From: Ignavibacteriota bacterium
GTDB lineage: Bacteria > Bacteroidota > Ignavibacteria > Ignavibacteriales > Melioribacteraceae
Direction of reading: 5' to 3'
Assembly: GCA_016716225.1 (NCBI GenBank)
Contig: JADJWT010000001.1
Coordinates: forward strand, 868,001-932,000
Length of the DNA: 64,000 bases
In this document: positions 46,633 to 57,700 of the stretch, piece after piece
How positions within the stretch are numbered: the first letter of the stretch is position 1
Layout of the letters: every line of letters starts with the position of its first letter
The notes under the pieces: model-generated
Seen by the model: the letters and a program-made list of their open reading frames with translations, nothing else
The model's database searches: none
What the model was told of the DNA's origin: nothing
Program-made: the position numbers and the translations under genes

Positions 46633-48321
46633 TTAAATCAAATTGTTAATTTTATCAATATTTGAGCTTACATTATCTCCCAAATGAATTGTAATTACTT
46701 TTCTATTATTATTCAACAATGCTTGGCGGTCTCCCATTAGCTGAGCATCAATTAAAACTCCAAATGAAAATTCTGATTCATCTTTACCAATTTCTTTTGG
46801 AATTGCAACTTCCTCATTTCTATTTGAAGTAAATTGTATGAACAAACCGTTTCCGGCATCACCTTTGTGCAATTGTCCGGTTGAATGCAAAAATCTTGGT
46901 CCATATCCAATAGTTACAGAAGTTTTATATTTTTTTTGAATTATTGTTCTAAGTTTTTGAAGCAAATTTGATGTTTCATAATTTGGAGTAATATATGCTT
47001 GAATTGAAACATAATTATATTTTACTTTATCTAAATTTGCCAAAAATTCATGAATTGCATTTTTTAAATTTTGCTGATTTGTATTTCCGCTTAGTTTAAT
47101 TCCATTTTCTTCAATTGCAAAATTTAATTGAGGAAGTTCGCCTTTTTCTAAATAATTATTTATCATAACTTTCGCTTCAATCTTTGCAGATTCAACGTTA
47201 GGTTGATCAAATGGTTGAATTCCCAAAACCCAGCCGGAAACTGCCGTTGCAAATTCCCATCTGAAAAATTCACCGCCTAAATCATATTCATCATTTAAAA
47301 TTATTTCAATAATCGGATGACAGGCATTTTTAAGTTTTTCAATTTTCTCTGAATTTGAATTTTCGTTATCAAAATGTGTATAAACAAAAACTCTATCGTT
47401 CGCATAAAATTCCGGAGATTCCAAACTTTCACTTTCGATTGGTAAAATTCCAACTCCATTTTTTCCGGTGCTTTCAGCAATTAATTGCTCAACCCAAGTT
47501 CCAAACGAAATTATTTTTTCCGAATAAACAAAAGTAAGTTTGTCTCTTCCCAATTTTGCAAGCTCACCGAAAATTACTCCAATTTCTGCACTAATGTTTT
47601 TGTTGTTTTTTGAATCTTCAACAACTAGTTTTGCATTTCCCAAAAACTTATTTAGATCAATTCCAATAAGTGCGGCGGGAACCGTACCAAAAAACGAAAG
47701 CACGGAATATCTTCCGCCAATATTGGGATTGTTCACAAATATTTTTCTGAAATTTAATTGCTGTGCCATTTGTTCAAGTCCGCTGCCCGGATCTGTAATT
47801 GCAATAAAATGTCTGCTTACCTTTTCTGTACCAAGTTTATTTTGGCAAAATGTAAAAAAGTATTTTAAGAAAGATAAAGTTTCAATTGTTCCGCCGGATT
47901 TTGTTGAAACAATATATAATGTTTTTTGCGGATCTAAATTTTGCGTGAAATCAAAAATTGCATCGGGATCAGTGCTGTCTAAAACTTTCATATTAAGAAA
48001 ATTTTCTTTTGTCCCAAATGAAAATGAAAAAACTTCCGGCGCAAGACTTGATCCGCCCATTCCTAATAACAAAGCATGAGTATATCCTTCTGATTTAATT
48101 TCGTTTACAAATGAATTTATTTCTTCAAGATGTGATAATATTTCGTCTGCGCTGTTTAACCAATCAAGTCTATTTGTAATTTCCTTAGGTGAGTTTGACC
48201 AAACTGTAAAATCTTTTTCCCAAATCCTTTTTACAATTTTCTCATCAACCAATTTTTGAATTGACTTATTAATTTCTTGTTCATAATTATTTAAAAAAAA
48301 TTTTACAAAAACATTTTCCAT
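46633..48321 (-). CDS. pgi: Glucose-6-phosphate isomerase (type found in Tal-Pgi fusions)
   Basis: The 562-residue protein has two SIS-like domains: LLLGMGGSSLAPEVF, DSTDPDAIF, VSTKSGGTIETLS, DPGSGLEQMA and NIGGRYSVLS, with ESTGKNGVGILPI. The sequence style matches the Pgi half of transaldolase-Pgi fusions more than the E. coli enzyme, but the gene stands alone; MENVFVKFFLNNYE at the start shows no transaldolase remnant. It interconverts glucose-6-P and fructose-6-P. It is divergent from the lipoprotein gene at 48466. Confidence 0.9.
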   Translation of the reverse strand: MENVFVKFFLNNYEQEINKSIQKLVDEKIVKRIWEKDFTVWSNSPKEITNRLDWLNSADEILSHLEEINSFVNEIKSEGYTHALLLGMGGSSLAPEVFSFSFGTKENFLNMKVLDSTDPDAIFDFTQNLDPQKTLYIVSTKSGGTIETLSFLKYFFTFCQNKLGTEKVSRHFIAITDPGSGLEQMAQQLNFRKIFVNNPNIGGRYSVLSFFGTVPAALIGIDLNKFLGNAKLVVEDSKNNKNISAEIGVIFGELAKLGRDKLTFVYSEKIISFGTWVEQLIAESTGKNGVGILPIESESLESPEFYANDRVFVYTHFDNENSNSEKIEKLKNACHPIIEIILNDEYDLGGEFFRWEFATAVSGWVLGIQPFDQPNVESAKIEAKVMINNYLEKGELPQLNFAIEENGIKLSGNTNQQNLKNAIHEFLANLDKVKYNYVSIQAYITPNYETSNLLQKLRTIIQKKYKTSVTIGYGPRFLHSTGQLHKGDAGNGLFIQFTSNRNEEVAIPKEIGKDESEFSFGVLIDAQLMGDRQALLNNNRKVITIHLGDNVSSNIDKINNLI

Positions 48322-48465
48322 TTTTATCTCACGTTATTTTTTTGTTATTCAAAAATATAAAAACTAAATTATAGTTTTTCATTGATGTTGAGAAACTTAT
48401 AAATTTATTATTTCAACAAATCAACAAATATTGTTTATTAAAATTTCACTTGTTATTTTAAGGTT

Positions 48466-49014
48466 ATGAGAGCACTAAGAATATTACCATTTTTATTTTT
48501 GCTTTTATCTTGCGATAAAGGTTTATCGCCGGAAAATGCCGACCAGAAGGCGGGCTTTGGAGGAACTGTAACATTTATCGGGAATTGGAATTCCGCGGCA
48601 AAGCAGACTTACGTTGTAGCATTTAAAGATCCGCTTTTATCAATTAGTGATTTCAGCATATTTAATTTAAAATTTGTAAGCGATTCAATTCCGTTTGGTT
48701 CAAATAATTTTAATTATTCTACAAATAGCGAGAATGCAGTTTTATCGAATATTGAATTCGGCGATTATTCTTATGTTGCTGTTGCACAAACAATTAGGGA
48801 CACTCTTTCTTTAGATAGAAATGATTGGATTGTTGCGGGAATTTATACTTCAAATGATGATTCTGCACAACCCGGAATTTTAAATATTCCGCAAGGTACG
48901 TTTATTGAAAATGTAAATATACTTTGTGATTTTAATAATCCGCCTCCGCAACCACCAAGTGAAATTCAAAATTTATTAAAATCTTTTTTTGAATCTAAGA
49001 AAAGTGACGAATGA
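48466..49014 (+). CDS. Hypothetical lipoprotein encoded with a TonB receptor
   Basis: The 182-residue protein has a lipoprotein signal peptide with lipobox LLSC (Cys16) and an otherwise beta-rich, soluble body (GGTVTFIGNWNSAAKQTYVV, SVLIEFGDYSYVAVAQ-like region), ending in a charged helix. It overlaps the TonB receptor gene by 4 bases (ATGA), so it is probably a surface partner of that receptor, as SusD-like or other capture lipoproteins are. It has no SusD fold features. I do not recognise a named family. Confidence 0.8.
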   Translation: MRALRILPFLFLLLSCDKGLSPENADQKAGFGGTVTFIGNWNSAAKQTYVVAFKDPLLSISDFSIFNLKFVSDSIPFGSNNFNYSTNSENAVLSNIEFGDYSYVAVAQTIRDTLSLDRNDWIVAGIYTSNDDSAQPGILNIPQGTFIENVNILCDFNNPPPQPPSEIQNLLKSFFESKKSDE

Positions 49015-51176
49015 AAAATTTTTATTTTCTAATAATAATATTGTTAGTTTCAGAAAATTTATTTGCTCAATTCGGAAGCATAAAAGGAAAAGTTACTGAT
49101 AATTCTAACCTTCCGTTGTTGGGCGCAAATATTATTATTGAAGGAACTTTAATTGGAGTTGCAACTGATGAAAATGGATTTTTTAATATTCCCAAAATAA
49201 AAAATGGAAGTTATTTTTTAACCGCAAGTATTGTGGGATTTACAAAATTCAAATCAGAATTAATTCAAATAAATAATAACTCATTCGAATTAAATATTAA
49301 ACTTACGCCGACGAGTTACCAATTCGATCAATTAATAATTTCCGCAAATAAATTCGGACAAGATTTACGAGGAATTTCATCAAGCAGTTATATTCTTGAT
49401 TCAAAAATTTTTGCCGAAAAAAATTATCAAAAAGTTGATGATGCATTTCGTTATGTTCCGGGAATAACAATGACGCAAGATCAAATAAGCATAAGAGGAT
49501 CAAGCGGATACAGCCGCGGCGCTGGAACAAGAGTGCTTGTTGCAATTGATGGAATTCCAGTTTATACTCCGGATACCGGAGAAATTATTTGGGAATTAAT
49601 TCCTGTAAATGAAATTGAGCGAATTGAAATTCTTAAAGGTTCGTCTAGTTCTTTATATGGTTCATCGGCAATTGGCGGAATTATAAATATTATCACAAAT
49701 AAAATTTCTACAAATCCGTTAACGTTAGTAAAATTAGAAGGCGGAATTTATTCTAATCCTTCACACGATGAATGGAAATGGACTGATAAAACTTTGAGCT
49801 TTAATCGGCAATCAATTTCTCATTCAAGATTATTTGGAAATTTAAATTTATCTGCATCACTTTCTAGATTTGAAGATTTGAGTTACAGAAAAAATGACAA
49901 TCAAATTAGATATTCTGCATTTTTAAAAGCTGATTATAATTTTTCCGAAAATACTTCTCTTTCATTTTGGGGAACCGGATACACACGCGAAAAAAGTACG
50001 TTCATTTATTGGAAAGATTTGCAAAATGCTTTAGTTCCAGCTGATGCAGATTTGGGGCAATCAATAAATTCCGATCGAACAATTTTTGGCTTAAAATTCA
50101 ATCATATTTATAATGAAAATTTATCGATAAGTTTTGTACCAAGCGCATACATTAGTTTCTGGAAAGATCAATCTGAAAGCAGCAATAAATCTTCAAGCCA
50201 ATTATATAGAAATGAATTAAGAATTAATTACAAATTTTCTGATGAAATAAATTTGGTTTCCGGTGTTGAACATCAATATAACAAAGTTGGCTCAACAATT
50301 TTTGGAAACAGATCTTCAAATTCATTTGGAATTTTTTCTCAATTAGATTTTAAACTTTTTGAAAGATTAAATTTATCAACGGGATTAAGATATGATCATT
50401 CCAAACTTGAAAATTTAGATAACGAAAATTCTCTTTCTCCTAAAATAGGATTGAATTATAAAATTGATGATAATACATTTATCAGAGCTTCATTCGGGAA
50501 AGGATTTAGAACTCCTTCGCTCGCGGAAGCTTTTACTTCAACAACCACAAGCGGTGTAACGGTTAAACCGAATCCAAATTTAAATTCCGAATCAAGTCTA
50601 TCTTTTGAAACCGGAATAAATACAAATATTTTGGATCCAATTAATATTGATTTTGCAATTTTTAATAATGAATATTTTGAAATGATTGAACCATCTTTTG
50701 ATAGTTTCGGAGATATAATTTTCAAAAATCTTACTCGTGCAAGAATTCAAGGATTTGAAATAGTTTCTGCAACAAAATTATTTTCGGAAAATTTGAGTTT
50801 GAAATTTGGTTATAACTATTTGTGGGCAATCGATATCGAGAATAACGAATTTTTAAAGTACAGACCAAAAAATTCAGTAATAGCCGGAATTGATTTTAAA
50901 AAGGATTTTGTAGAATCCGGAATTGATTTTAGATATTTGAGCAGAGTTGAAAAGATTGATAATGAGTTTGTCGATTTGGGCTTGGTTCCAGATGGCGACA
51001 AACGAGTTGAAATTTTTGTAATTGATGCTCGGGTCGGAGTAAATCTTTTTCAAATTAATTTACCCGGCAGAATATTTTTTAGTATATCAAATTTATTGAA
51101 TTATAATTACGTGGAGCTAATTGGTAATTTAGCTCCAGTAAGAAATTTTTCTTTAAGCACAGAATTTATTTTTTAG
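49011..51176 (+). CDS. TonB-dependent receptor with carboxypeptidase-like domain
   Basis: The 721-residue protein has a signal peptide (about 1-19), a CarboxypepD_reg-like domain (about 22-105), a plug (about 120-225: ISIRGSSGYSRGAGTRVLVAIDG split by short loops, then SSSLYGSSAIGGIINIITNK) and a beta barrel ending in STEFIF. The plug resembles siderophore/vitamin receptors (BtuB/FepA-like). It is coupled to a lipoprotein gene and faces a lipocalin-like lipoprotein gene. Ligand unknown. Confidence 0.88.
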   Translation: MKNFYFLIIILLVSENLFAQFGSIKGKVTDNSNLPLLGANIIIEGTLIGVATDENGFFNIPKIKNGSYFLTASIVGFTKFKSELIQINNNSFELNIKLTPTSYQFDQLIISANKFGQDLRGISSSSYILDSKIFAEKNYQKVDDAFRYVPGITMTQDQISIRGSSGYSRGAGTRVLVAIDGIPVYTPDTGEIIWELIPVNEIERIEILKGSSSSLYGSSAIGGIINIITNKISTNPLTLVKLEGGIYSNPSHDEWKWTDKTLSFNRQSISHSRLFGNLNLSASLSRFEDLSYRKNDNQIRYSAFLKADYNFSENTSLSFWGTGYTREKSTFIYWKDLQNALVPADADLGQSINSDRTIFGLKFNHIYNENLSISFVPSAYISFWKDQSESSNKSSSQLYRNELRINYKFSDEINLVSGVEHQYNKVGSTIFGNRSSNSFGIFSQLDFKLFERLNLSTGLRYDHSKLENLDNENSLSPKIGLNYKIDDNTFIRASFGKGFRTPSLAEAFTSTTTSGVTVKPNPNLNSESSLSFETGINTNILDPINIDFAIFNNEYFEMIEPSFDSFGDIIFKNLTRARIQGFEIVSATKLFSENLSLKFGYNYLWAIDIENNEFLKYRPKNSVIAGIDFKKDFVESGIDFRYLSRVEKIDNEFVDLGLVPDGDKRVEIFVIDARVGVNLFQINLPGRIFFSISNLLNYNYVELIGNLAPVRNFSLSTEFIF

Positions 51177-51179
51177 AAT

Positions 51180-51614
51180 TTACTGTTTTGTAAATTCTAG
51201 AGTTGCATCAATTTCAAAACCTTGATATGGAACAGTTGATTCCAAAGTAACAATATTTCCCTCAACCACATATGGTGAAGATTCCGGTTCTTCTCCGTTA
51301 ATTGTTATTGTAAGCGTGCCGTCTTTTGTTCCCCAAGTTCCGGCATCAACAGTTACAGAATCACTTTCCGTGGTAGTTGATTGGAATGTAAGATCATCTT
51401 TAAAAACCGCAGTAACTGAATATCCAGCTTGTTCCGGAGTTAATTCTAAATTTGAAGTTCCGAGCTTTGCTATAATTTTTGTTAAATCCCAAGTTCCCAC
51501 TAAAGCTTGATCGATAACTAATTCCGGCTCCGTGGAAGATTTATCATCACTGCAAGAAATTATTATTGCGGTTAATAATAAAATTATAATGTATGTGAAA
51601 TTGTGTTTCTTCAT
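51180..51614 (-). CDS. Lipocalin-like lipoprotein
   Basis: The 144-residue protein has a lipobox IISC (Cys21) and a small beta-barrel pattern (VGTWDLTKIIAKLG, FQSTTTESDSVTVDAGTWGT, TLTITINGEEP, ATLEFTKQ) typical of lipocalin-like DUFs in Bacteroidota. It is convergent with the TonB receptor with a 3-base gap. Ligand unknown. Confidence 0.75.
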   Translation of the reverse strand: MKKHNFTYIIILLLTAIIISCSDDKSSTEPELVIDQALVGTWDLTKIIAKLGTSNLELTPEQAGYSVTAVFKDDLTFQSTTTESDSVTVDAGTWGTKDGTLTITINGEEPESSPYVVEGNIVTLESTVPYQGFEIDATLEFTKQ

Positions 51615-51754
51615 TTCTTCCCTTTCTGTTCTTTGATTTATTTAACAAAATAAAAATAATATTTTGCAAAGTAAAATTTCTCAATTTCTTTCAATTTTTT
51701 TAATCAATTTTATAATCTGAAAATACATTTATTAAAAAAACAAATGAGTGAAAT

Positions 51755-52750
51755 TTGAAAGTATTATTTATTGGAGGAACCGGAAATATTAGCACAGAAG
51801 TTAGCAAACTGTGTCTTGAAAAAAGAATTGATTTATATTTATTAAATAGAGGAAATTCCGAAAATAAAATACACGGAGCAAAAGAAATAATTTGCGATTA
51901 TTCCAATTTTGAGCAAAGTGAAAATTTATTAAAAAATCATTCTTGGGATGCTGTTGTAAATTGGATTGCTTTCAACAAAAATGATGTGGAAAAAGATATT
52001 AAACTATTTTCCGGAAAAACTAATCAATATATTTTTATTAGTTCTGCATCGGCTTATCAAAAGCCACCGGCTTCACCAGTTATTACAGAATCAACTCCTC
52101 TGAAAAATCCTTTTTGGCAATATTCAAGAGATAAAATTGAATGTGAGGAAACATTAATGAAAGCTTATAGAAATAATGATTTCCCAGTTACTATTGTTCG
52201 GCCTTCGCATACATATGATACTGTAATCCCTATTTCTGTAGGACCTTGGAATGAATATACAGTGGTTGATAGAATAAAAAAGAGGAAAAAAATAATTGTA
52301 CATGGAGATGGAACATCACTCTGGGTTGTTACTCATTCTAAAGATTTTGCAAAAGGATTTATCGGTTTACTTGGTCATCAACAAGCAATTGGAGAATCTT
52401 TTCATATTACTTCAGATGAACTTTTAACATGGAATCAAATTTATGAAGCAATTGCCGAAGCAGTAAATAATGAACCAAATATAATTCATATTCCATCGGA
52501 TTTTATTGGTAAATATGATGAACAACTTAAATGCAGTTTATTAGGCGATAAATCTTATAGTGTAATTTTTGATAACACGAAAATCAAGAAATTTGTGCCG
52601 GATTTTAAAGCTACAATTCCGTTTAAAATTGGAATTAAGGAAACAATAAATTGGTTTGAAGCAAAACAAGAAAGAAGAATCATTAAACAAGAAAGTAATA
52701 ATTTAATTGATAAAATTATTACTGATTACGAAGAAATTTTTTTGCGATAA
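51755..52750 (+). CDS. NAD-dependent epimerase/dehydratase (extended SDR)
   Basis: The 331-residue protein has the extended-SDR nucleotide loop FIGGTGNIS (about 4-12), FISSASAYQKP and a modified active-site region YSRDKIECEE (Tyr-x3-Lys, about residue 128-132). It resembles the group of SDRs annotated as NAD-dependent epimerases or reductases that act on sugars or carotenoid/flavonoid-like alcohols; the substrate is not assignable. The start is TTG at 51755; no in-frame ATG fits the fold. Confidence 0.85.
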   Translation: MKVLFIGGTGNISTEVSKLCLEKRIDLYLLNRGNSENKIHGAKEIICDYSNFEQSENLLKNHSWDAVVNWIAFNKNDVEKDIKLFSGKTNQYIFISSASAYQKPPASPVITESTPLKNPFWQYSRDKIECEETLMKAYRNNDFPVTIVRPSHTYDTVIPISVGPWNEYTVVDRIKKRKKIIVHGDGTSLWVVTHSKDFAKGFIGLLGHQQAIGESFHITSDELLTWNQIYEAIAEAVNNEPNIIHIPSDFIGKYDEQLKCSLLGDKSYSVIFDNTKIKKFVPDFKATIPFKIGIKETINWFEAKQERRIIKQESNNLIDKIITDYEEIFLR

Positions 52751-52776
52751 TTTCACAATATATAATTGGAGTTGCC

Positions 52777-53100
52777 ATGTACCAAATTAAAAAGTTCGAT
52801 ATTGGTTCCGTTGCCCTTTATTCATTTATACTTTACCTCATACTTACTTTCATAATTCTTCTTCCAATTGGATTGATTCTTTCTTTTGTATCTAATTTTA
52901 TTCCAAATAGCGATGAATTAGAAACCGGGGTTTTACCATTTATAAGCGGAATATTCATATTCATTCTACCAATTTTTTATGCAGTAATTGGAACTGTAAT
53001 TAATGTTATAGTTGTTGCAATTTATAATTTGATTTCTAAAAAATTTGGCGGTATAAAATTTGAATTACAAAATGTTAATAAAAATGAAGGGTTGATTTAA
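52777..53100 (+). CDS. Small two-helix membrane protein (DUF3566-like)
   Basis: The 107-residue protein starts with a conserved-looking YQIKKFDIGSVALYSFILYL, has membrane helices at about 13-38 and 48-82 and a polar tail. This layout resembles DUF3566, but the assignment is uncertain. It follows the SDR gene by 26 bases. Confidence 0.6.
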   Translation: MYQIKKFDIGSVALYSFILYLILTFIILLPIGLILSFVSNFIPNSDELETGVLPFISGIFIFILPIFYAVIGTVINVIVVAIYNLISKKFGGIKFELQNVNKNEGLI

Positions 53101-53141
53101 GCTAATCTTAGTTGTAAATAAAGTTAGTTCGTTCTAAAACT

Positions 53142-54326
53142 CTATTTATATAAATATTTTAACACTAAACAAGTTATATCATCGGATTGCTCATTTCCAT
53201 TAGAAAAGTTTTGAACTTCTGAAATGATACTGTTTACAATTTCCTTTGCATTAAGTTCATTCTTATTTTTTAAAGTTTGAATTAATTGTTCTTCTTCAAA
53301 TTCTTCATTATTTTCATTAAAAGTTTCGGTAATACCATCTGTATATAGAATTAGACTTTCACCGGGTTTAATTGAAATTATATTTGATTGGTATTCAACA
53401 TTTTTAATTGCCCCCAATAAAAGCCCGCCAATATTTTCAAGTTGTTTTACTTCCCCATCGTTAGAAATTAAGAATGGCAAATTGTGTCCTCCATTTGTAT
53501 ATTCAAATGAACCGTTCCGAGTATCAAGAATACCGTAAAAAACTGTTACAAACATTCCCATAGGACTTTCATTTACCAAAATATTATTAACTTCATATAA
53601 AATATTGTCAGTTGGAATACCATTTAATGCAGTAGCTTTAAGTAATGTTTTGCAAACCGCCATCATCATTGCAGCTGCAATTCCTTTACCGGAAACATCC
53701 CCAATAATTATTCCTAATCGGTATTTATCAATTAGAAAAAAATCATATAAATCACCGCCAACTTCTTTTGCCGGAATCATTTTTGCATATATATCAAATT
53801 CGGTTCGTTGAGGAAATGCTGGGAATGTTTTGGGAAGTATTGATGTTTGAATCAAAGTTGCAATTTCCAATTCTTGTTGGAAAGCAATTAATTTTTCACG
53901 AGATAAAATTGCTTGCTTATATAATTCTATCTCATTTAGTGATTTCTCAATTGTGATTTCCAAATCTTTTAGATTAATTGGTTTTGTAATAAAATCAAAC
54001 GCACCTCTATTCATAGCAGTTCTAATATTTTCCATATCTCCGTATGCGGAAACAATTATAGATCTTAAAATTTTGTTTTGCAATTCATTTAATTTTGAAA
54101 GAAGCGTTAGACCATCCATTACCGGCATATTAATATCTGTTAAAACCAAATTTATTGTAGAATTATTTGATATTATATTTAAAGCTTCCACACCATCTTT
54201 TGCAAAATGAAATGAGTACTCGTTTCCGCTAATTTTTTTTCTGAATTTCTGCAAAATTAAAAGTTCTAAATCGGGTTCATCATCAACAACAAGTATATTA
54301 ACGGGCTGAAAAATATTATTAGTCAT
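53142..54326 (-). CDS. Response regulator with SpoIIE/RsbU-type PP2C phosphatase output
   Basis: The 394-residue protein has an N-terminal receiver (about 10-130: VVDDEPDLE, phospho-acceptor Asp in LVLTDINMPVMDG near residue 67, Lys in FITKPI), a coiled linker (about 135-160) and a C-terminal SpoIIE-like PP2C phosphatase (about 175-394: GGDLYDFF, GDVSGKG, YTNGGHN, LLYTDGITE). Such proteins relieve an anti-sigma-antagonist switch or similar partner by dephosphorylation. It abuts the lone receiver gene (1-base gap) and is next to two sensor kinases. The direct partner is not encoded in the window. Confidence 0.93.
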   Translation of the reverse strand: MTNNIFQPVNILVVDDEPDLELLILQKFRKKISGNEYSFHFAKDGVEALNIISNNSTINLVLTDINMPVMDGLTLLSKLNELQNKILRSIIVSAYGDMENIRTAMNRGAFDFITKPINLKDLEITIEKSLNEIELYKQAILSREKLIAFQQELEIATLIQTSILPKTFPAFPQRTEFDIYAKMIPAKEVGGDLYDFFLIDKYRLGIIIGDVSGKGIAAAMMMAVCKTLLKATALNGIPTDNILYEVNNILVNESPMGMFVTVFYGILDTRNGSFEYTNGGHNLPFLISNDGEVKQLENIGGLLLGAIKNVEYQSNIISIKPGESLILYTDGITETFNENNEEFEEEQLIQTLKNKNELNAKEIVNSIISEVQNFSNGNEQSDDITCLVLKYLYK

Positions 54327-54327
54327 T

Positions 54328-54705
54328 TTAAGCTACCTCAAGTTGTGTTAATCTTGTTTTTAATTCATTAAATTCCAAAGGTTTTGTAAAATAATCATCC
54401 GCTCCCAAATTTTTTGCAAGATTGTAATTTTGTTCATCACCATAGGCAGTAATCATAATTACTTTTAATTTGGGATATTTCATTTTAACTTTTTTCAAGA
54501 GCTCCAATCCGGTCATTTCAGGCATATTAATATCGGTAAGCATGCAGTATTCATATTTATTTTCAATTGACTCAATGAGATTTAATGCCGATATTCCATT
54601 TAATGCAAAACTGATTTGTACATTACCGGATTTTATTTCTTTTCTAAACTTTTGTTGAAATAAAAATTGAACATCTTGCTCGTCATCAACAACTAATAAT
54701 TTCAA
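54328..54705 (-). CDS. Single-domain response regulator
   Basis: The 125-residue protein is one receiver: VVDDEQDVQ, phospho-acceptor Asp in CMLTDINMPEMTG, switch residues VIMITAYG and Lys in YFTKPLEF. With no output domain it may relay phosphate between the neighbouring kinases and the receiver-PP2C protein or act on a partner protein. It lies between them on the same strand. Confidence 0.93.
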   Translation of the reverse strand: MKLLVVDDEQDVQFLFQQKFRKEIKSGNVQISFALNGISALNLIESIENKYEYCMLTDINMPEMTGLELLKKVKMKYPKLKVIMITAYGDEQNYNLAKNLGADDYFTKPLEFNELKTRLTQLEVA

Positions 54706-54738
54706 GCTTAACTCCTTTTAAAATTAAATTCGTTTATT

Positions 54739-57700
54739 TTATTTATTAGGTAAAGTTATTATAAACTCCGTGTAATTATTTTCTTCGGACACAAAACTAA
54801 TTTCACCGGAATGTTCTTTAACTATTATATCATAACTAAGTGAAAGTCCAAGCCCCGTGCCTTCTCCAGTTGGCTTAGTTGTAAAAAATGGATTAAATAA
54901 TTTGTCTTGAAACTTGAGTGGAATTCCATCGCCATTATCTCTTATTATTATCACAACTTTGTTACTTACATTTTTTGTTGAAACTTTTAGAATTGGCGAA
55001 AAATCTTTACCAACTTTTAATTTTTTCTGATTTGCTGCATAACATGCATTGTTAACTATATTTAAGAATACTCGACTTATATCTTGCGGCACAACATTTA
55101 TTTTCTGAAGTAATTCATCATAATCTTTTTCAATGGTAATGTTAAATTCTTTATTCAGTGCTCGCATACCATGGTAAGCAAGATTAACATCCTGTTCAAG
55201 AAGTACATTTATATTCGTTAAAGTTTTTTCTCCTGAAGTTCCTCTAGAATGCAAAAGCATACTCTTAACAATTGAGTCTGCACGTTTTCCATGATGATTA
55301 ATTTTCTCAATATTTTGTTTTAGAGTCTCAGCAATTGCTTTTACTTCCGTTTTGTTCTCTTTTTCAAATTCTTCAAGCATTTCTGCAATTAGATCATTGC
55401 TCACTTCCGAAAAGTTATTAACAAAGTTTAAAGGATTTTTTATTTCGTGTGCTATACCGGCAGTAAGTTCTCCAAGCGATGCCATTTTTTCGGAATGTAT
55501 AAGTTGTGCCTGTGTGGTTTTAAGTTCTGTATATGCTTTTTCAATTTCTTTCGCCTGTTCAAGATCTTTTGTCTTCCTATCATTTTCAAGTTGAAGTAAC
55601 TTTTTATTTTCTATTTCTTTTCTTCTATCAAGCTCAAACCTTCTAACTCCTCCAAGTATTCCTATGAATCCTAAAAAATAAAAAGTATACGCCCACCAAG
55701 TCTGCCACCAAGGCGGTAGAATTTTAAGATTTAGTGTAACTCCTTCTTCATTCCAAACTTCATTATTGTTAGAAGCTTTTAGATGAAAAACATACTCGCC
55801 ATGCGGAAGATTAGGATAAATTGCACTTCTTTGATTACCAACATATCTCCAGTCATCTTCATAATTTTCTAATTTATATGCAAATTGATTTTTCTTAGGA
55901 TCAACAAAATGTGCGGCGAAATAATCGAATTCAATATCATTTTCGTCATAGTTTAAAGTCAAATTCTGTATTTCATAAATTGGTTTTCTAAGTAAAGAGT
56001 TTTTGCCTGGTTTAATCGATTTACCAAATAATTTTAAATCAGTAATTGAAATTTTGGGAGGAATAAGGTTATTCTGTATTTCATTAGGATTAAAAACCGT
56101 AATCCCATTTGATCCTCCAAAAATAAATAAACCATTTGATGTCTTTAATGCAGAACCATCTGCAAATTGGTTTGAATGAATTCCATCAACAACACCAAAA
56201 TTGCTGAATTTTTTTTTCTTCAAATCAAATCTCGAAATTCCATCAAATGTACTTAACCATAAATAACCATTTTCTTCATCCGCTAAGATTCCCTGCACAG
56301 AATGTGATGGTAATCCATCTTTTTGAGTAAATGATTCTATTGATCCGGTTTTTTGATTGTATTTATTTAAACCTCCTAACCATGTTCCAATCCATACGGT
56401 ATTATCTTTATCGATATATAACGAATTTACATCTTGAGTTGTTAAAGAGTTTGAAGCATCTTTTGAAAATCCAATTCTTGAATACAATTTGGTGTTAACT
56501 TCATATTTAAATAAACCATTATTTGTTCCAATCCAAATGTTGCCATCTTTACCTTTAGTTAAAACTGTAACTGAATTACTTGTAGCATCACCAATCCCTA
56601 AAACCTCAAAATTTATATTAGTTGTTGTTTCATTTAATTCATTGTATATATTAAGTCCAGTAGCTGTTCCGAACCAAATTGCATTGTTATTTACCTCTAA
56701 AGCAGTAAATACCAAATTATTACCCATATCTATGGGTAATCTTAATTTTTCAAATTTCCACTTAATCGGATCAACTTCATAGAATCCATTGCTTCCTCCC
56801 AAAAGAATTTTACCTTTTGATGTTTTTATGATATTGAATATTTCAAAATTTTTTGGAAGTACCTCTCTCTTAAATGTTCCTTCATTAGGATTAAATTTTA
56901 CTATGGTTGCTCTATCACTTTTAAGCCATATTTCATTTTCTTTATATTCGAATATTGTACTAACCCATCCTGGTGATATACTATTATTATCGTCAACTTT
57001 TCCGGTGTATGATTGGAAATTATTTTTTACAATATCGTATTTGCTAATTCCGGCATCACCATTTGCTATCCAAATTGATCCTGAATTATCTAATATGACA
57101 TCATTAGTATTGGGTGAATGTAACGCTGAGTTGTTTTGCGGATTTACTTCAGAAACCGATAATTCTTTTGTTTTAATATTAAAATACATCAATCCATAAT
57201 TAGTTGCTAAATAGAGATTTTTTTTCTGATCATAGGTTATTTTATTAATATCTAAGGATTTATTTTCATTCAAATATTTATTAAATACTGAAAAATCTTT
57301 ATAAGTACTGTCTTTAACATTATAATAAATAAGTCCATTATAATAAGTGCCCAACCATAAATTATCATTATCATCTTGTAAAAAAGATATTACAAGGGTC
57401 CGCTCTTTCAACGGATACCATTTAACATAATTTTTGCCATAGTCATATTCTGCAATTCCTTTTTCACCTGAAATCAAATACTTATCGTTCCCAAGTACTG
57501 AGATTTGAGCAATAGCTTTTGTTGAATCATCATTAACCGGTTGAATTTCCTTTACTGAATTGGATTTTGTATCAATTAAAAATAAACTGTTTTTTATATT
57601 CGAATAATGAAAATCAATAGTACAACATAAAATATTCCCATCCGTAGTTTCCACCATATCAAAAATTGCAAACAGTCTTTGATATTTTTGTGAAAAATTA

